Source of the DNA: Chondrinema litorale
Lineage (GTDB): Bacteria; Bacteroidota; Bacteroidia; Cytophagales; Flammeovirgaceae
Length of the DNA: 64,000 bases
Reading direction: 5' to 3'
Assembly (NCBI RefSeq): GCF_026250525.1
Contig: NZ_CP111043.1
Span: 744,001 to 808,000, forward strand
Made by a program: the position numbers and the translations under genes. Below, piece after piece: positions 17,396 through 25,682 of this stretch. Numbering within the stretch: position 1 is the first letter of the stretch; each line of letters begins with the position of its first letter. The notes below the pieces were generated by a model. That model was given only the letters and a program-made list of their open reading frames with translations, was not told where the DNA came from and did not search any database.

Positions 17396-18022
17396 ATGAT
17401 TACTGATAGCGAATTAGTGGTATTAATGGAAGATCAGGAAGTACTGAAAGCAGTACTAAAACTGAAAACAGATTTCCTAACTTCTGAAATGGACTTTATT
17501 CACATAGGAGATGACGATTTCGTTTCGCTGGTATTGTTGACGCCATCTATCGGTATTGCTCTTTCTAATAACTCTATCAGTTTATACGAAGAGTTAATGC
17601 TTAACAGAAAAGCTAGAAAACTCTCAAGAGGAAGCTATTTTCTTAAAATTGATCCAATTTCTCCAGCAGTTAATTACCTTATTTCGAACTTCGAAGTTTG
17701 GGAAGATCGCTTTTACGATTTAATTAAGTTAATGCTGCACACCACATTAAAAGACAGCCCAGTTATTTCTCAAGCATTTTTTAATAAAGACGCTAGAACA
17801 GGTAAATTAGGAAGAGACATTTTAAATGCACCTTATATATTTGTGAAGTTTTTAGGGTTCCTTTTTGTTGAAGATGTTGAAGATCTTTTAAACAAAAGAG
17901 GTATTGAACAAGCTGAATTAAAAAAGGTAAAATATATTGGAGAAAAACTAGGGATTGCAGAGGCTCCTGTATTTCAGGATTTTGTAGAAAGCTTCGAGTT
18001 AAGAGAATTAAAAAGAAGATAA
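17396..18022 (+). CDS. Conserved-looking protein of unknown function
   Basis: A 208-residue soluble protein I do not recognise. It has no signal peptide or membrane helix. The N-terminal half is mixed alpha/beta (FVSLVLLTPSIGIALSNNSI), and the C-terminal half is helical with a basic end (FELRELKRR). It lies between the MCE gene and folK on the same strand, 79 bp after the former. Codon use and composition match the neighbours, so it is a real resident gene. Confidence 0.6.
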   Translation: MITDSELVVLMEDQEVLKAVLKLKTDFLTSEMDFIHIGDDDFVSLVLLTPSIGIALSNNSISLYEELMLNRKARKLSRGSYFLKIDPISPAVNYLISNFEVWEDRFYDLIKLMLHTTLKDSPVISQAFFNKDARTGKLGRDILNAPYIFVKFLGFLFVEDVEDLLNKRGIEQAELKKVKYIGEKLGIAEAPVFQDFVESFELRELKRR

Positions 18023-18054
18023 CTTCTTTGATAAAAATACACTTACACATCATT

Positions 18055-18078
18055 CAGGGTAAAAATTATTTTACCCTG
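18055..18078 (+). terminator. Stem-loop, possible terminator
   Basis: CAGGGTAAAA (18055-18064) pairs exactly with TTTTACCCTG (18069-18078) across ATTA. The following bases are T-rich but broken, so termination efficiency is uncertain. Confidence 0.5.
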
Positions 18079-18139
18079 TTATCACCTTATCCTTTATCTT
18101 CATTACCAAGTTTAATTTAAGCTTTAAATAATTACTAAT

Positions 18140-18643
18140 TTGAATAAAGTTTATTTGTTACTAGGTGCAAACCTTGGTAATAGAAGTGCTACTTTAAGAA
18201 AAGCAGCCTCATATGTTACTGAAAATATTGGAGAGATTTTACAAGAATCTGCGATTTACGAAACAGAAGCTTGGGGAGTAAGAGACCAACCAGATTTTCT
18301 CAATCAAGTATTACTGGTTAATACCGAACTTTCTGCTTTAGAAGTGTTGGATTGTACTCAAGCTATTGAATACAAACTTGGGCGACAAAGAAAAGAACGT
18401 TGGCATGCACGCACCATCGATATAGATATATTATTCTTTAATGAAGAAATAATAGAACATCCACGACTTACAGTACCACATCCAGCTATTTCTGAAAGGA
18501 AATTTACCTTAGACCCTTTAGCAGAATTAAGCCCAAAATTTATGCATCCATTGCTCTATAAAAGCATTCAGCAATTGCTCTATACTTGCAAAGATCCACT
18601 AGAGGTAAGAAAATACAGTGGTGAAGAGCGACATTCAGCTTAA
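18140..18643 (+). CDS. folK: 2-amino-4-hydroxy-6-hydroxymethyldihydropteridine diphosphokinase
   Basis: Folate pathway enzyme that pyrophosphorylates 6-hydroxymethyl-dihydropterin. The 167 residues contain LLLGANLGNRSATL, the signature ERWHARTIDIDILFF and the LTVPHPAISERKF block. The start is TTG at 18140; no in-frame ATG precedes the conserved VYLLLGANLG, so a non-ATG start is needed. Length is typical. A second folate gene, folC, is at 44-45 kb in this window. Confidence 0.95.
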   Translation: MNKVYLLLGANLGNRSATLRKAASYVTENIGEILQESAIYETEAWGVRDQPDFLNQVLLVNTELSALEVLDCTQAIEYKLGRQRKERWHARTIDIDILFFNEEIIEHPRLTVPHPAISERKFTLDPLAELSPKFMHPLLYKSIQQLLYTCKDPLEVRKYSGEERHSA

Positions 18644-18727
18644 TTTTGTTGTGGATAACTACTTAAATTCATTCTTTTGTCTATTCTTTTTATTTGAAAG
18701 TGTAAGCAAAGTATTGAATTAAGAAGT

Positions 18728-20140
18728 ATGGGAAGAAAAAAGAAGTTGAAAGCAATTGAAAATGTACACATTAGTGACATTGCTGCTGAAGGTAAATCTG
18801 TTGCTAAAGTTGATAACATGGTCATTTTTGTTCAAAAAGTGGTACCAGGTGATGTGGTAGATATACAGGTTATTAAAAAAAGAAGAAATTACCTAGAAGC
18901 GATTCCAACAAAATTCCACAAGTATAGCGAAGACCGACAAGAACCAATTTGTAGTCACTTTGGCCCATGTGGTGGTTGCAAATGGCAAAACCTAAAATAT
19001 GAAAAACAACTTGTTTACAAACAAAAGCAAGTGGTTGATGCCTTTGAAAGAATTGGCAAAATAGAGATCCCAGAATTAATCCCAATTTTGGCTTCTCCTA
19101 AAACAGAATACTATAGAAATAAGATGGGCTTCACCTTTTCTAATAACCGCTGGTTAACTACCGAAGAAATTGCTGCAGAAGACGAAAGTACTGTTCTAGA
19201 CAAAAGAGGTTTAGGTTTCCATTTACCTGGCCGATGGGATAAAATTCTAGATATTGAAAAGTGCTACTTACAACGCGACCCTTCTAACAGAATTAGAGAA
19301 GCCATAAAAGATTATGGCATGATGCATAACCTACCTTTTTTCGATTTAAGAGATCAAGAAGGTTTTTTAAGGTTGATGACGACAAGAATTGCCAACACAA
19401 ACGATATCATGTTAATTATCCAGTTTTACGAAAACAGGGAAAAAGAAATAAAAGACATGATGGAGTATTTAAAAGCAGAATTCCCTGAAATTACCTCACT
19501 CAATTATGTAATTAACCCTAAAGGGAATGATACCATCTACGATCTGGACGTGATCAATTACTCAGGTCACCCTTATATAGTTGAAGAGATGGAAGGACTT
19601 TCATTTAGAGTCGGCCCTAAATCGTTCTTCCAAACTAATTCTACACAAGCGTATAACCTTTATTGTATTGCGCGGGATTTTGCAGATGCTTCTAAAGACG
19701 ATGTGCTTTACGATTTATACACTGGAACTGGAACCATTGCACTCTTTATGGCAAGGTCAGTTAAAGAGGTAATTGGTATCGAATCGGTAGCTGGTGCAAT
19801 TGAAGATGCACACATAAATGCAAAGTTAAATGACATCCAGAATGCTAAATTCTATGTGGGTGACATGAAAAACCTATTTAACGATAAGTTTCTGGCTAGT
19901 CAATCGAAACCAGATGTGATTATTACCGATCCACCAAGAGCCGGTATGCATGAAGATGTATGCAAAATGCTCTTAAAAATTCAATGTCCAAAAATTGTTT
20001 ATGTAAGCTGTAATCCGGCAACTCAGGCAAGAGATATTGCTATATTAAGCAGTAAATACAAACTTGAGAAAATACAACCGGTAGACATGTTTCCACATAC
20101 TACTCATGTAGAAAATGTGGCTTTGCTTACTCTTAAATAG
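18728..20140 (+). CDS. rlmD: 23S rRNA (uracil-C5)-methyltransferase, RlmD/TrmA family
   Basis: SAM-dependent RNA m5U methyltransferase of 470 residues. An N-terminal TRAM domain (about 8-62) precedes the iron-sulphur cysteines Cys75, Cys81 and Cys84 (ICSHFGPCGGCKWQ), with the fourth Cys in DIEKCYL. The SAM site is YDLYTGTGTIALF, TDPPRAGMH follows, and the catalytic Cys lies in YVSCNPATQARD. The RlmD versus RlmC/TrmA specificity cannot be settled from sequence alone. It ends only 2 nt from the convergent mpgP stop, with no terminator between. Confidence 0.88.
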   Translation: MGRKKKLKAIENVHISDIAAEGKSVAKVDNMVIFVQKVVPGDVVDIQVIKKRRNYLEAIPTKFHKYSEDRQEPICSHFGPCGGCKWQNLKYEKQLVYKQKQVVDAFERIGKIEIPELIPILASPKTEYYRNKMGFTFSNNRWLTTEEIAAEDESTVLDKRGLGFHLPGRWDKILDIEKCYLQRDPSNRIREAIKDYGMMHNLPFFDLRDQEGFLRLMTTRIANTNDIMLIIQFYENREKEIKDMMEYLKAEFPEITSLNYVINPKGNDTIYDLDVINYSGHPYIVEEMEGLSFRVGPKSFFQTNSTQAYNLYCIARDFADASKDDVLYDLYTGTGTIALFMARSVKEVIGIESVAGAIEDAHINAKLNDIQNAKFYVGDMKNLFNDKFLASQSKPDVIITDPPRAGMHEDVCKMLLKIQCPKIVYVSCNPATQARDIAILSSKYKLEKIQPVDMFPHTTHVENVALLTLK

Positions 20141-20142
20141 AT

Positions 20143-20964
20143 TTATAAAGAAATATCTGTCAACTCGGAAATGGCCTTGACCCAACCCTCAGGGCCAATT
20201 CCTTCTACTTTTACAAGATTAGGTGCTTCAATATCATCCCACCAATTACCTGGTTTTTGCACCAAGAAAGGCTTTTCTACAGCAGCTAATAAAGGCTTGT
20301 CGTTTGCACTATCTCCCAAACCAACTGAAACAGCTCCTGCATTCATTTTACTAAAAAGCGCATGGAGCACTTTTACTGCTTTGCCTTTGTCACTTTTATT
20401 AGAAATCACAGTATGAAACTTCCCTCCTGCTGTACAAGCCAAACCTTCTTGCTCTAAAAGCTCAGTCATTGCTTTAAAACTCTCAGAAGTTTTGTCTCCT
20501 TTTATAAGCGTTTCACTGTAGTCTCTTGTAGATGCTCTTTTGCTAGCTTCTTCAGGTAACTTTAAGATTTGAGCAATTTCATCAAGTTCCAGATCATTGT
20601 AACCAAAAACTTCTGCCTCACTTTTAGTTCGGGCATCAGCTATTGTGCTAAGAATCTGTGCTCTTGGAACTCCCAGCTCGATCACATAATAATTGTCTAT
20701 TACACTCTGATAGACAAATTCGAATGGGAAATAATCTTTTGGAATAAAAACAGCACTGCCATTTTCAGTAATAAATGGAGACTTTACTCCAATTTGTTCT
20801 CTATAGTAGGCCTGTTCAACTCTTGTTTTAGAAGAACAAAATACAACTGGAATCCCATTGGATTCCAGTTTTCTCACTAAAGGAGCTGTAATTTCGTAAG
20901 AGTAATTTTCAAAGTCTATCAGCGTACCATCAAGATCAGTATAGATCACCATCTTTTCCATCAC
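20143..20964 (-). CDS. mpgP: Mannosyl-3-phosphoglycerate phosphatase
   Basis: HAD-family phosphatase that removes phosphate from mannosyl-3-phosphoglycerate to give the compatible solute mannosylglycerate. The 273 residues show motif I YTDLDGTLIDF (nucleophile Asp), motif II VVFCSSKTR, a lysine at SDKGKAVKVL and motif IV GLGDSANDKPLL. It lies 15 bp after mpgS on the same strand, which decides the substrate over a generic sucrose- or trehalose-phosphate phosphatase. The start MMEKMVIYTD has two further ATG choices within five codons. Confidence 0.9.
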   Translation of the reverse strand: MMEKMVIYTDLDGTLIDFENYSYEITAPLVRKLESNGIPVVFCSSKTRVEQAYYREQIGVKSPFITENGSAVFIPKDYFPFEFVYQSVIDNYYVIELGVPRAQILSTIADARTKSEAEVFGYNDLELDEIAQILKLPEEASKRASTRDYSETLIKGDKTSESFKAMTELLEQEGLACTAGGKFHTVISNKSDKGKAVKVLHALFSKMNAGAVSVGLGDSANDKPLLAAVEKPFLVQKPGNWWDDIEAPNLVKVEGIGPEGWVKAISELTDISL

Positions 20965-20979
20965 TAAGAAATTATCTTT

Positions 20980-22281
20980 TTACTTTACTTCCAGTTGCCC
21001 GTCGTTAGGTAATTCTTTTATCTTAGCAGCCTTTGTTTCTCTCAAAACCTTCTTATCTTTTTTTTCAGGGGTATAGTCTGTAAGATCTTTGGTAAAGAGT
21101 TCTGCATAAGATTCGTTCTGTAACTCTTCTTTAAATTTTTTAAAATCGGCAGAATGTAACGCCGGGTAATAAGAGAGCGAACGACTAATATCTTCATCAA
21201 CCGGAAGTAAACTTCTGTTGTGTACGTCTTCCAGTATGTTTGCTTTTAACAGCGGCGGACAAATTGGAGATTGGTAAATAACTTCCATCGCAGCAAGACT
21301 CATGTCTTTTACGTGTTGGTCACCTTTTACTTCATGTAAGTGTGGATTTCTTGATTCTATTTGATAGAACTCAACTCCTGCCTTCATTACATCATCTGGT
21401 GGAGGGGCAATAATACCACCGTATTTCTCCAATACATTTACATAGTGATATGGTTCGATTGAATAGCCAGAAGAATAATCGAGTTTCATAGCCATTTCCA
21501 TCGTAAGAGCATGCTCACCTGCATTTCCTGTTTTAATAATCTCTGTACCGTAACCTGTGTAATAGCTAATCAACCTGTTTAGAATCCTGTTTGTATGCTC
21601 AGAAGCTCTACCTCTTTTAGCAAAGAACAAGTTAGATTCTACAATTTTAGGCTTACTATGCCAAGAGATACGCGCCATAGTATAAGGAGAGTTACTAAGG
21701 TGAAATGCTGCGCAATATTCCTGTACATATTCTTGAACTGCACCTGGGAAGTAATTATCTGAGTCGATAAAACCAATATATTTTTTACCACAAAGGTAAG
21801 CTAGCATGGTACTTAAAATCATACCTTCTGCTTTACCATTCTTCACTTCGCCTTTCTTGTTTAGCAAGTGCTTGTAACCTGATGCTTCAACAGCTCTGGT
21901 TAGTGCAACATCTTTTTGATGAACAATCAGGAATTTCTTGTTCATAAACCTGCCAATATGCTCAATCGCATCTTTTTCCAGCTTGAACCTGTCCATTGGT
22001 TCTCGAGGGCTGTTAGAAACAATAATAACTTGGCAATGATGAGGGATACCGCTTAAAACACCTTCTATCAGTTTAATTTTTTCATTTCGTACAGGCACTA
22101 CAATTGCCATCTGCTCTTGTATTTCGTGCTGTACATCATAAGCAATTCTTCTGATAATAGGATTATTTTCTTCATCATTCTTTGCGTTTTTTAAGCCGCC
22201 ATCTAACTCAAAAACTTTCTGAACACCGTGAATTTTGATGGGACCAAAACGCTCTATTTCTCTGGAAATTTCTATCTTCAT
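20980..22281 (-). CDS. mpgS: Mannosyl-3-phosphoglycerate synthase
   Basis: Glycosyltransferase family 55 enzyme that joins GDP-mannose and 3-phosphoglycerate. The 433 residues carry the family's IEISREIERFGPIKIHGVQKV start, AIVVPVRNEKIKL, the metal/nucleotide motif GFIDSDNYFPGA, and the RISWHSKPKI and NAGEHALTMEMAM blocks. First gene of a two-gene operon with mpgP. Mannosylglycerate is best known from thermophiles such as Thermus and Rhodothermus and from marine algae; here it suggests salt or heat adaptation. The C-terminal 40 residues are Lys/Glu-rich and variable. Confidence 0.93.
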   Translation of the reverse strand: MKIEISREIERFGPIKIHGVQKVFELDGGLKNAKNDEENNPIIRRIAYDVQHEIQEQMAIVVPVRNEKIKLIEGVLSGIPHHCQVIIVSNSPREPMDRFKLEKDAIEHIGRFMNKKFLIVHQKDVALTRAVEASGYKHLLNKKGEVKNGKAEGMILSTMLAYLCGKKYIGFIDSDNYFPGAVQEYVQEYCAAFHLSNSPYTMARISWHSKPKIVESNLFFAKRGRASEHTNRILNRLISYYTGYGTEIIKTGNAGEHALTMEMAMKLDYSSGYSIEPYHYVNVLEKYGGIIAPPPDDVMKAGVEFYQIESRNPHLHEVKGDQHVKDMSLAAMEVIYQSPICPPLLKANILEDVHNRSLLPVDEDISRSLSYYPALHSADFKKFKEELQNESYAELFTKDLTDYTPEKKDKKVLRETKAAKIKELPNDGQLEVK

Positions 22282-22395
22282 AGTTGCATTTTAGAATTGA
22301 AAAGAAAAATAATGTGCTTTAAATTTAAATAAAATCCAATAGTTTCTCGGAAATATTCAATTAATTTTCAATATTTATTAAAAAATGAGAATTCA

Positions 22396-23331
22396 ATGAA
22401 CCGTAATAACAAAACAGCACAATATATAAAAACTATAACTACTTTAATTGTTTTTACTATAGGTACTTTAAGCGCTTTGGCACAAGATTCTTTATTTATT
22501 TGGAAAGATGGTGTACCCAATTCTAAAGAAAATAACCTTGAAGAAACCTTTATGTGGTCAGATGTTCCAAGGATAAAAAATGTTACCAATCCTACCTTAA
22601 ATATTTACCTACCACCTAAAGAAAAAGCCAACGGAACTGCTGTTATTATTTGTCCAGGTGGTGGTTATGCAATATTGGCTGTAAAACACGAAGGCTACGA
22701 TTTAGCAGAGTGGTTTAACTCTATGGGTATTGCTGCTTTTGTTCTCAAATACCGCTTACCAAACGACGAAAGCATGGTTGACAAAAAAATTGGCCCATTA
22801 CAAGATGCTCAACAAGCTATTAGACTTGTAAGAGAAAATGCTGCTCAATGGAATGTGAATCCAGAAAAAATAGGCATTATGGGATTCTCTGCTGGAGGCC
22901 ATTTGGCAAGTACTGCCGGAACTCATTTTGAAAAGCCAGTAACGCCAGCAAATAGCACCAGTGTTAGACCAGATTTTAACCTTCTTATATACCCTGTTAT
23001 ATCTTTTAAAGAATCTTTTACCCATATGGGAAGCAGAAATAATCTAATTGGTAAAAATGCTTCTTATGATTTGGTAGAAGAATATTCGAATGAAATGCAT
23101 ATAACAGAAAATACGCCTCCAACATTTTTGGTGCATTCATCAGACGATAATGCTGTACCAGTAGAAAACAGTATAAGGTTCTATCAAGAATTAGTTAAAA
23201 ACAAAGTACCGGCTGAAATGCACATATTTGAAACTGGTGGGCATGGTTACGGAATGGGACGCAACGAATTAACAAAAGCTTGGCCAGAACGCCTCAAAAC
23301 ATGGTTACATCACCATAAATTGATCGACTAA
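22396..23331 (+). CDS. Secreted alpha/beta hydrolase, acetyl-xylan-esterase-like
   Basis: A 311-residue exported esterase. The signal peptide (hydrophobic 15-27, ending LSALAQ) is followed by PGGGYAILA (oxyanion region), GFSAGGHLAS (nucleophile Ser), HSSDDNAVPVENS (acid) and ETGGHGYGMG (His). This HGGG-like fold is common among Bacteroidetes acetyl esterases that deacetylate plant or algal polysaccharides. No glycoside hydrolase or SusCD pair is adjacent, so the substrate is uncertain. Start ATG at 22396, divergent from mpgS. Confidence 0.85.
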   Translation: MNRNNKTAQYIKTITTLIVFTIGTLSALAQDSLFIWKDGVPNSKENNLEETFMWSDVPRIKNVTNPTLNIYLPPKEKANGTAVIICPGGGYAILAVKHEGYDLAEWFNSMGIAAFVLKYRLPNDESMVDKKIGPLQDAQQAIRLVRENAAQWNVNPEKIGIMGFSAGGHLASTAGTHFEKPVTPANSTSVRPDFNLLIYPVISFKESFTHMGSRNNLIGKNASYDLVEEYSNEMHITENTPPTFLVHSSDDNAVPVENSIRFYQELVKNKVPAEMHIFETGGHGYGMGRNELTKAWPERLKTWLHHHKLID

Positions 23332-23507
23332 ACTTTTGATTAATTGAAATTATAAGCTAATTTGCTTGCAATTTATATCTAACATATTATTGAATCCGCA
23401 TAGTTACACTCACAGAACACCTTATTTTAAATAGCATAACATCAACTGTTTAAACTGAACAAAAATACTATCAGATTAAAATTCGCTAATTACCATTTTT
23501 TTATTTA

Positions 23508-25565
23508 ATGAAAAATAAATTGCCAACTTATGCCGATTTATTGAGTGAAATTTCTGTACTAAGGGCCGAAGTAAAAAAATTAAAATATCAATCAGCTGAA
23601 AAACAGGGCAACATCGAAAGTGAGTATTCAGAAATTGATGTTAATCATTTATATGAACAGCTAGCTTCTGCGCATTTCAGAAAAGAGGATATAGATGTGT
23701 TAATACAATCAGACAGTATTAAACACTTCAATACATCTTTTATCAAAGAATACCTCGGGCTTGGAGATACGAATGAATATATTTCTATTCACAACCTCCA
23801 ATCAAACTACTTGTTTATAAGTGATAGTTTTAAGAGAATTTCAGGCTACAATGCAGACGAATTTGAAGGCAATACCATTTGCATTCAAATGCATCCTCAA
23901 GACTCAGACAAATTCAAAAACAATATCTTATTACAAAATAGGGAGGGCAAATCTACCTATACTCGCTGGCGTTTAAAACACAAAAATGGCTACTATATCT
24001 GGCTAGAGACCCACACTTATATCGTTTTTGATAAAGAAACTCCCACTTACCTATTTTGCATTAACAGAGAAATCTCTGAGAAAGTAATGGTAGAAGAAAA
24101 GCTGGAGAAAACCAGAAAAATGTATAATAGCATTTTTCAAAGTTCACCAGATGCTTTGTTTTTACTAGATGTAAATACATTCGAAATCTACGACTGCAAC
24201 AAACGAGGCCTCAAACTATTTAAATATAATTCGAGAAACCAGATTTACGGTAAGCATTTCTCCGAACTACAAAATAAAACACTTACTTATTCAGAAATAC
24301 ATAAAATAAATGCATTAATAAACTCCAATAAAACATGGACGAGTGAGGTGCAATGTGTTGACAGCAATGGAGATACTTTTTATGGGATGATGGGTATGCG
24401 AAAAGGCGAGAATGATGGCGCCAACTTTATTTTGCTAAGAGTAACCGATCTTACCACAATTAAAAACTCAGAAAAGGTAATAAACGAACAAGAACAACTA
24501 ATTCTATCGATTAGTCAGAATGTAAATGAAGGTATTTATAGAAGTACACCAAATGGAAAAATAATTTATGCAAACTTGGCTTTTGCTAAAATGTTTGGTT
24601 ACGACAGTGTAGAAGAGGTAATGAAAGTAAGTGCCATAGATTTATACGCTTCATCGGTACAGAGAAAAGAGATTGCCTATAAAATTAGATTTAATGGCTT
24701 TGTAGATAATGAAGAAGCTTTGTTTGTGAATAATCGTGGTTATCATTTCTGGGGAGTAATTAACTGTAATTTATCTAAAGGCAAACACGGCGAAGTTTAT
24801 TTTGATGGTGGAATTAGAGATGTTACAGAAAATAGGAATTACAAAAACAGGCTGGAAAAGCAAAACCAAGAGCTGATAGAAGTTAATAATGCTTTAGACA
24901 GATTTGTGTATAGTGCATCACACGATTTGAGAGCGCCAATCGCTTCGGCTCTAGGTTTGATAGATATTACTTTGAGAGAAGACAATCTCGACCTAATTAA
25001 AGAATACTTACTACTTCAAGAAAAAAGCCTTAGAAAACTAGATACTTTTATAGGAGACATTATAGATTTCTCAAGAAATGCAAGAATAGATATAGAGCAA
25101 GAAGAGATTAGTTTTGAACAACTTGTGAAAAATACATTTGAGGTGTATGACTATATGGAAAATGCTTCACTTCTTAAGAAAGAAGTAATAATTAATTGTA
25201 AGCAACCCTTCTATTCTGATAAAAGTAGAGTAAGCATCATCTTAAATAATTTGCTTTCAAATGCGATAAAGTATTCAAATCCATATCAGGAAAATCCATT
25301 TATAAAAGTTGAGGTAACTTGCTCACAGGAAATTTGCGAAGTTAAAGTCTCCGACAATGGTTTAGGTATTCCCGAGCTACATATAGAGAATATCTTTAAT
25401 ATGTTTTACAGGGCACATCCTGATAAAAAGGGCTCTGGTTTAGGATTGTTTATAGTAAAAGAAACTATAGAGAAATTAAAAGGTAAAATTACAGTAGATT
25501 CTGTAGAAGGCTCAGGGACTTGCTTTACTCTTAGACTGCCTAACATGCAGCCTAAAACAAATTAA
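23508..25565 (+). CDS. Soluble multi-PAS sensor histidine kinase
   Basis: A 685-residue cytoplasmic kinase without membrane helices. Three PAS-like domains are visible: about 95-195 (NLQSNYLFISDSFKRISGYNADEF), 205-325 (SPDALFLLDVNTFEIYDCNKRG) and 335-445 (STPNGKIIYANLAFAKMFGY). The dimerisation/phospho-acceptor box is FVYSASHDLRAPIA (His472), with ATPase N-box LNNLLSNAIKYS, DNGLGIPE and GSGLGLFIVKE. No response regulator is adjacent. Its kinase core resembles that of the membrane kinase at 29.7 kb. Confidence 0.92.
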   Translation: MKNKLPTYADLLSEISVLRAEVKKLKYQSAEKQGNIESEYSEIDVNHLYEQLASAHFRKEDIDVLIQSDSIKHFNTSFIKEYLGLGDTNEYISIHNLQSNYLFISDSFKRISGYNADEFEGNTICIQMHPQDSDKFKNNILLQNREGKSTYTRWRLKHKNGYYIWLETHTYIVFDKETPTYLFCINREISEKVMVEEKLEKTRKMYNSIFQSSPDALFLLDVNTFEIYDCNKRGLKLFKYNSRNQIYGKHFSELQNKTLTYSEIHKINALINSNKTWTSEVQCVDSNGDTFYGMMGMRKGENDGANFILLRVTDLTTIKNSEKVINEQEQLILSISQNVNEGIYRSTPNGKIIYANLAFAKMFGYDSVEEVMKVSAIDLYASSVQRKEIAYKIRFNGFVDNEEALFVNNRGYHFWGVINCNLSKGKHGEVYFDGGIRDVTENRNYKNRLEKQNQELIEVNNALDRFVYSASHDLRAPIASALGLIDITLREDNLDLIKEYLLLQEKSLRKLDTFIGDIIDFSRNARIDIEQEEISFEQLVKNTFEVYDYMENASLLKKEVIINCKQPFYSDKSRVSIILNNLLSNAIKYSNPYQENPFIKVEVTCSQEICEVKVSDNGLGIPELHIENIFNMFYRAHPDKKGSGLGLFIVKETIEKLKGKITVDSVEGSGTCFTLRLPNMQPKTN

Positions 25566-25682
25566 AAACAGCTTCACTGCAAAAAGGCTTCTTCTTACTG
25601 CAAAAATGTTTCAGAACTAAAGATTTTAAGATAATTTGTTTTTAGCAACAAGTTATTTCCATTTTCTTTAGAAAACTGCACT

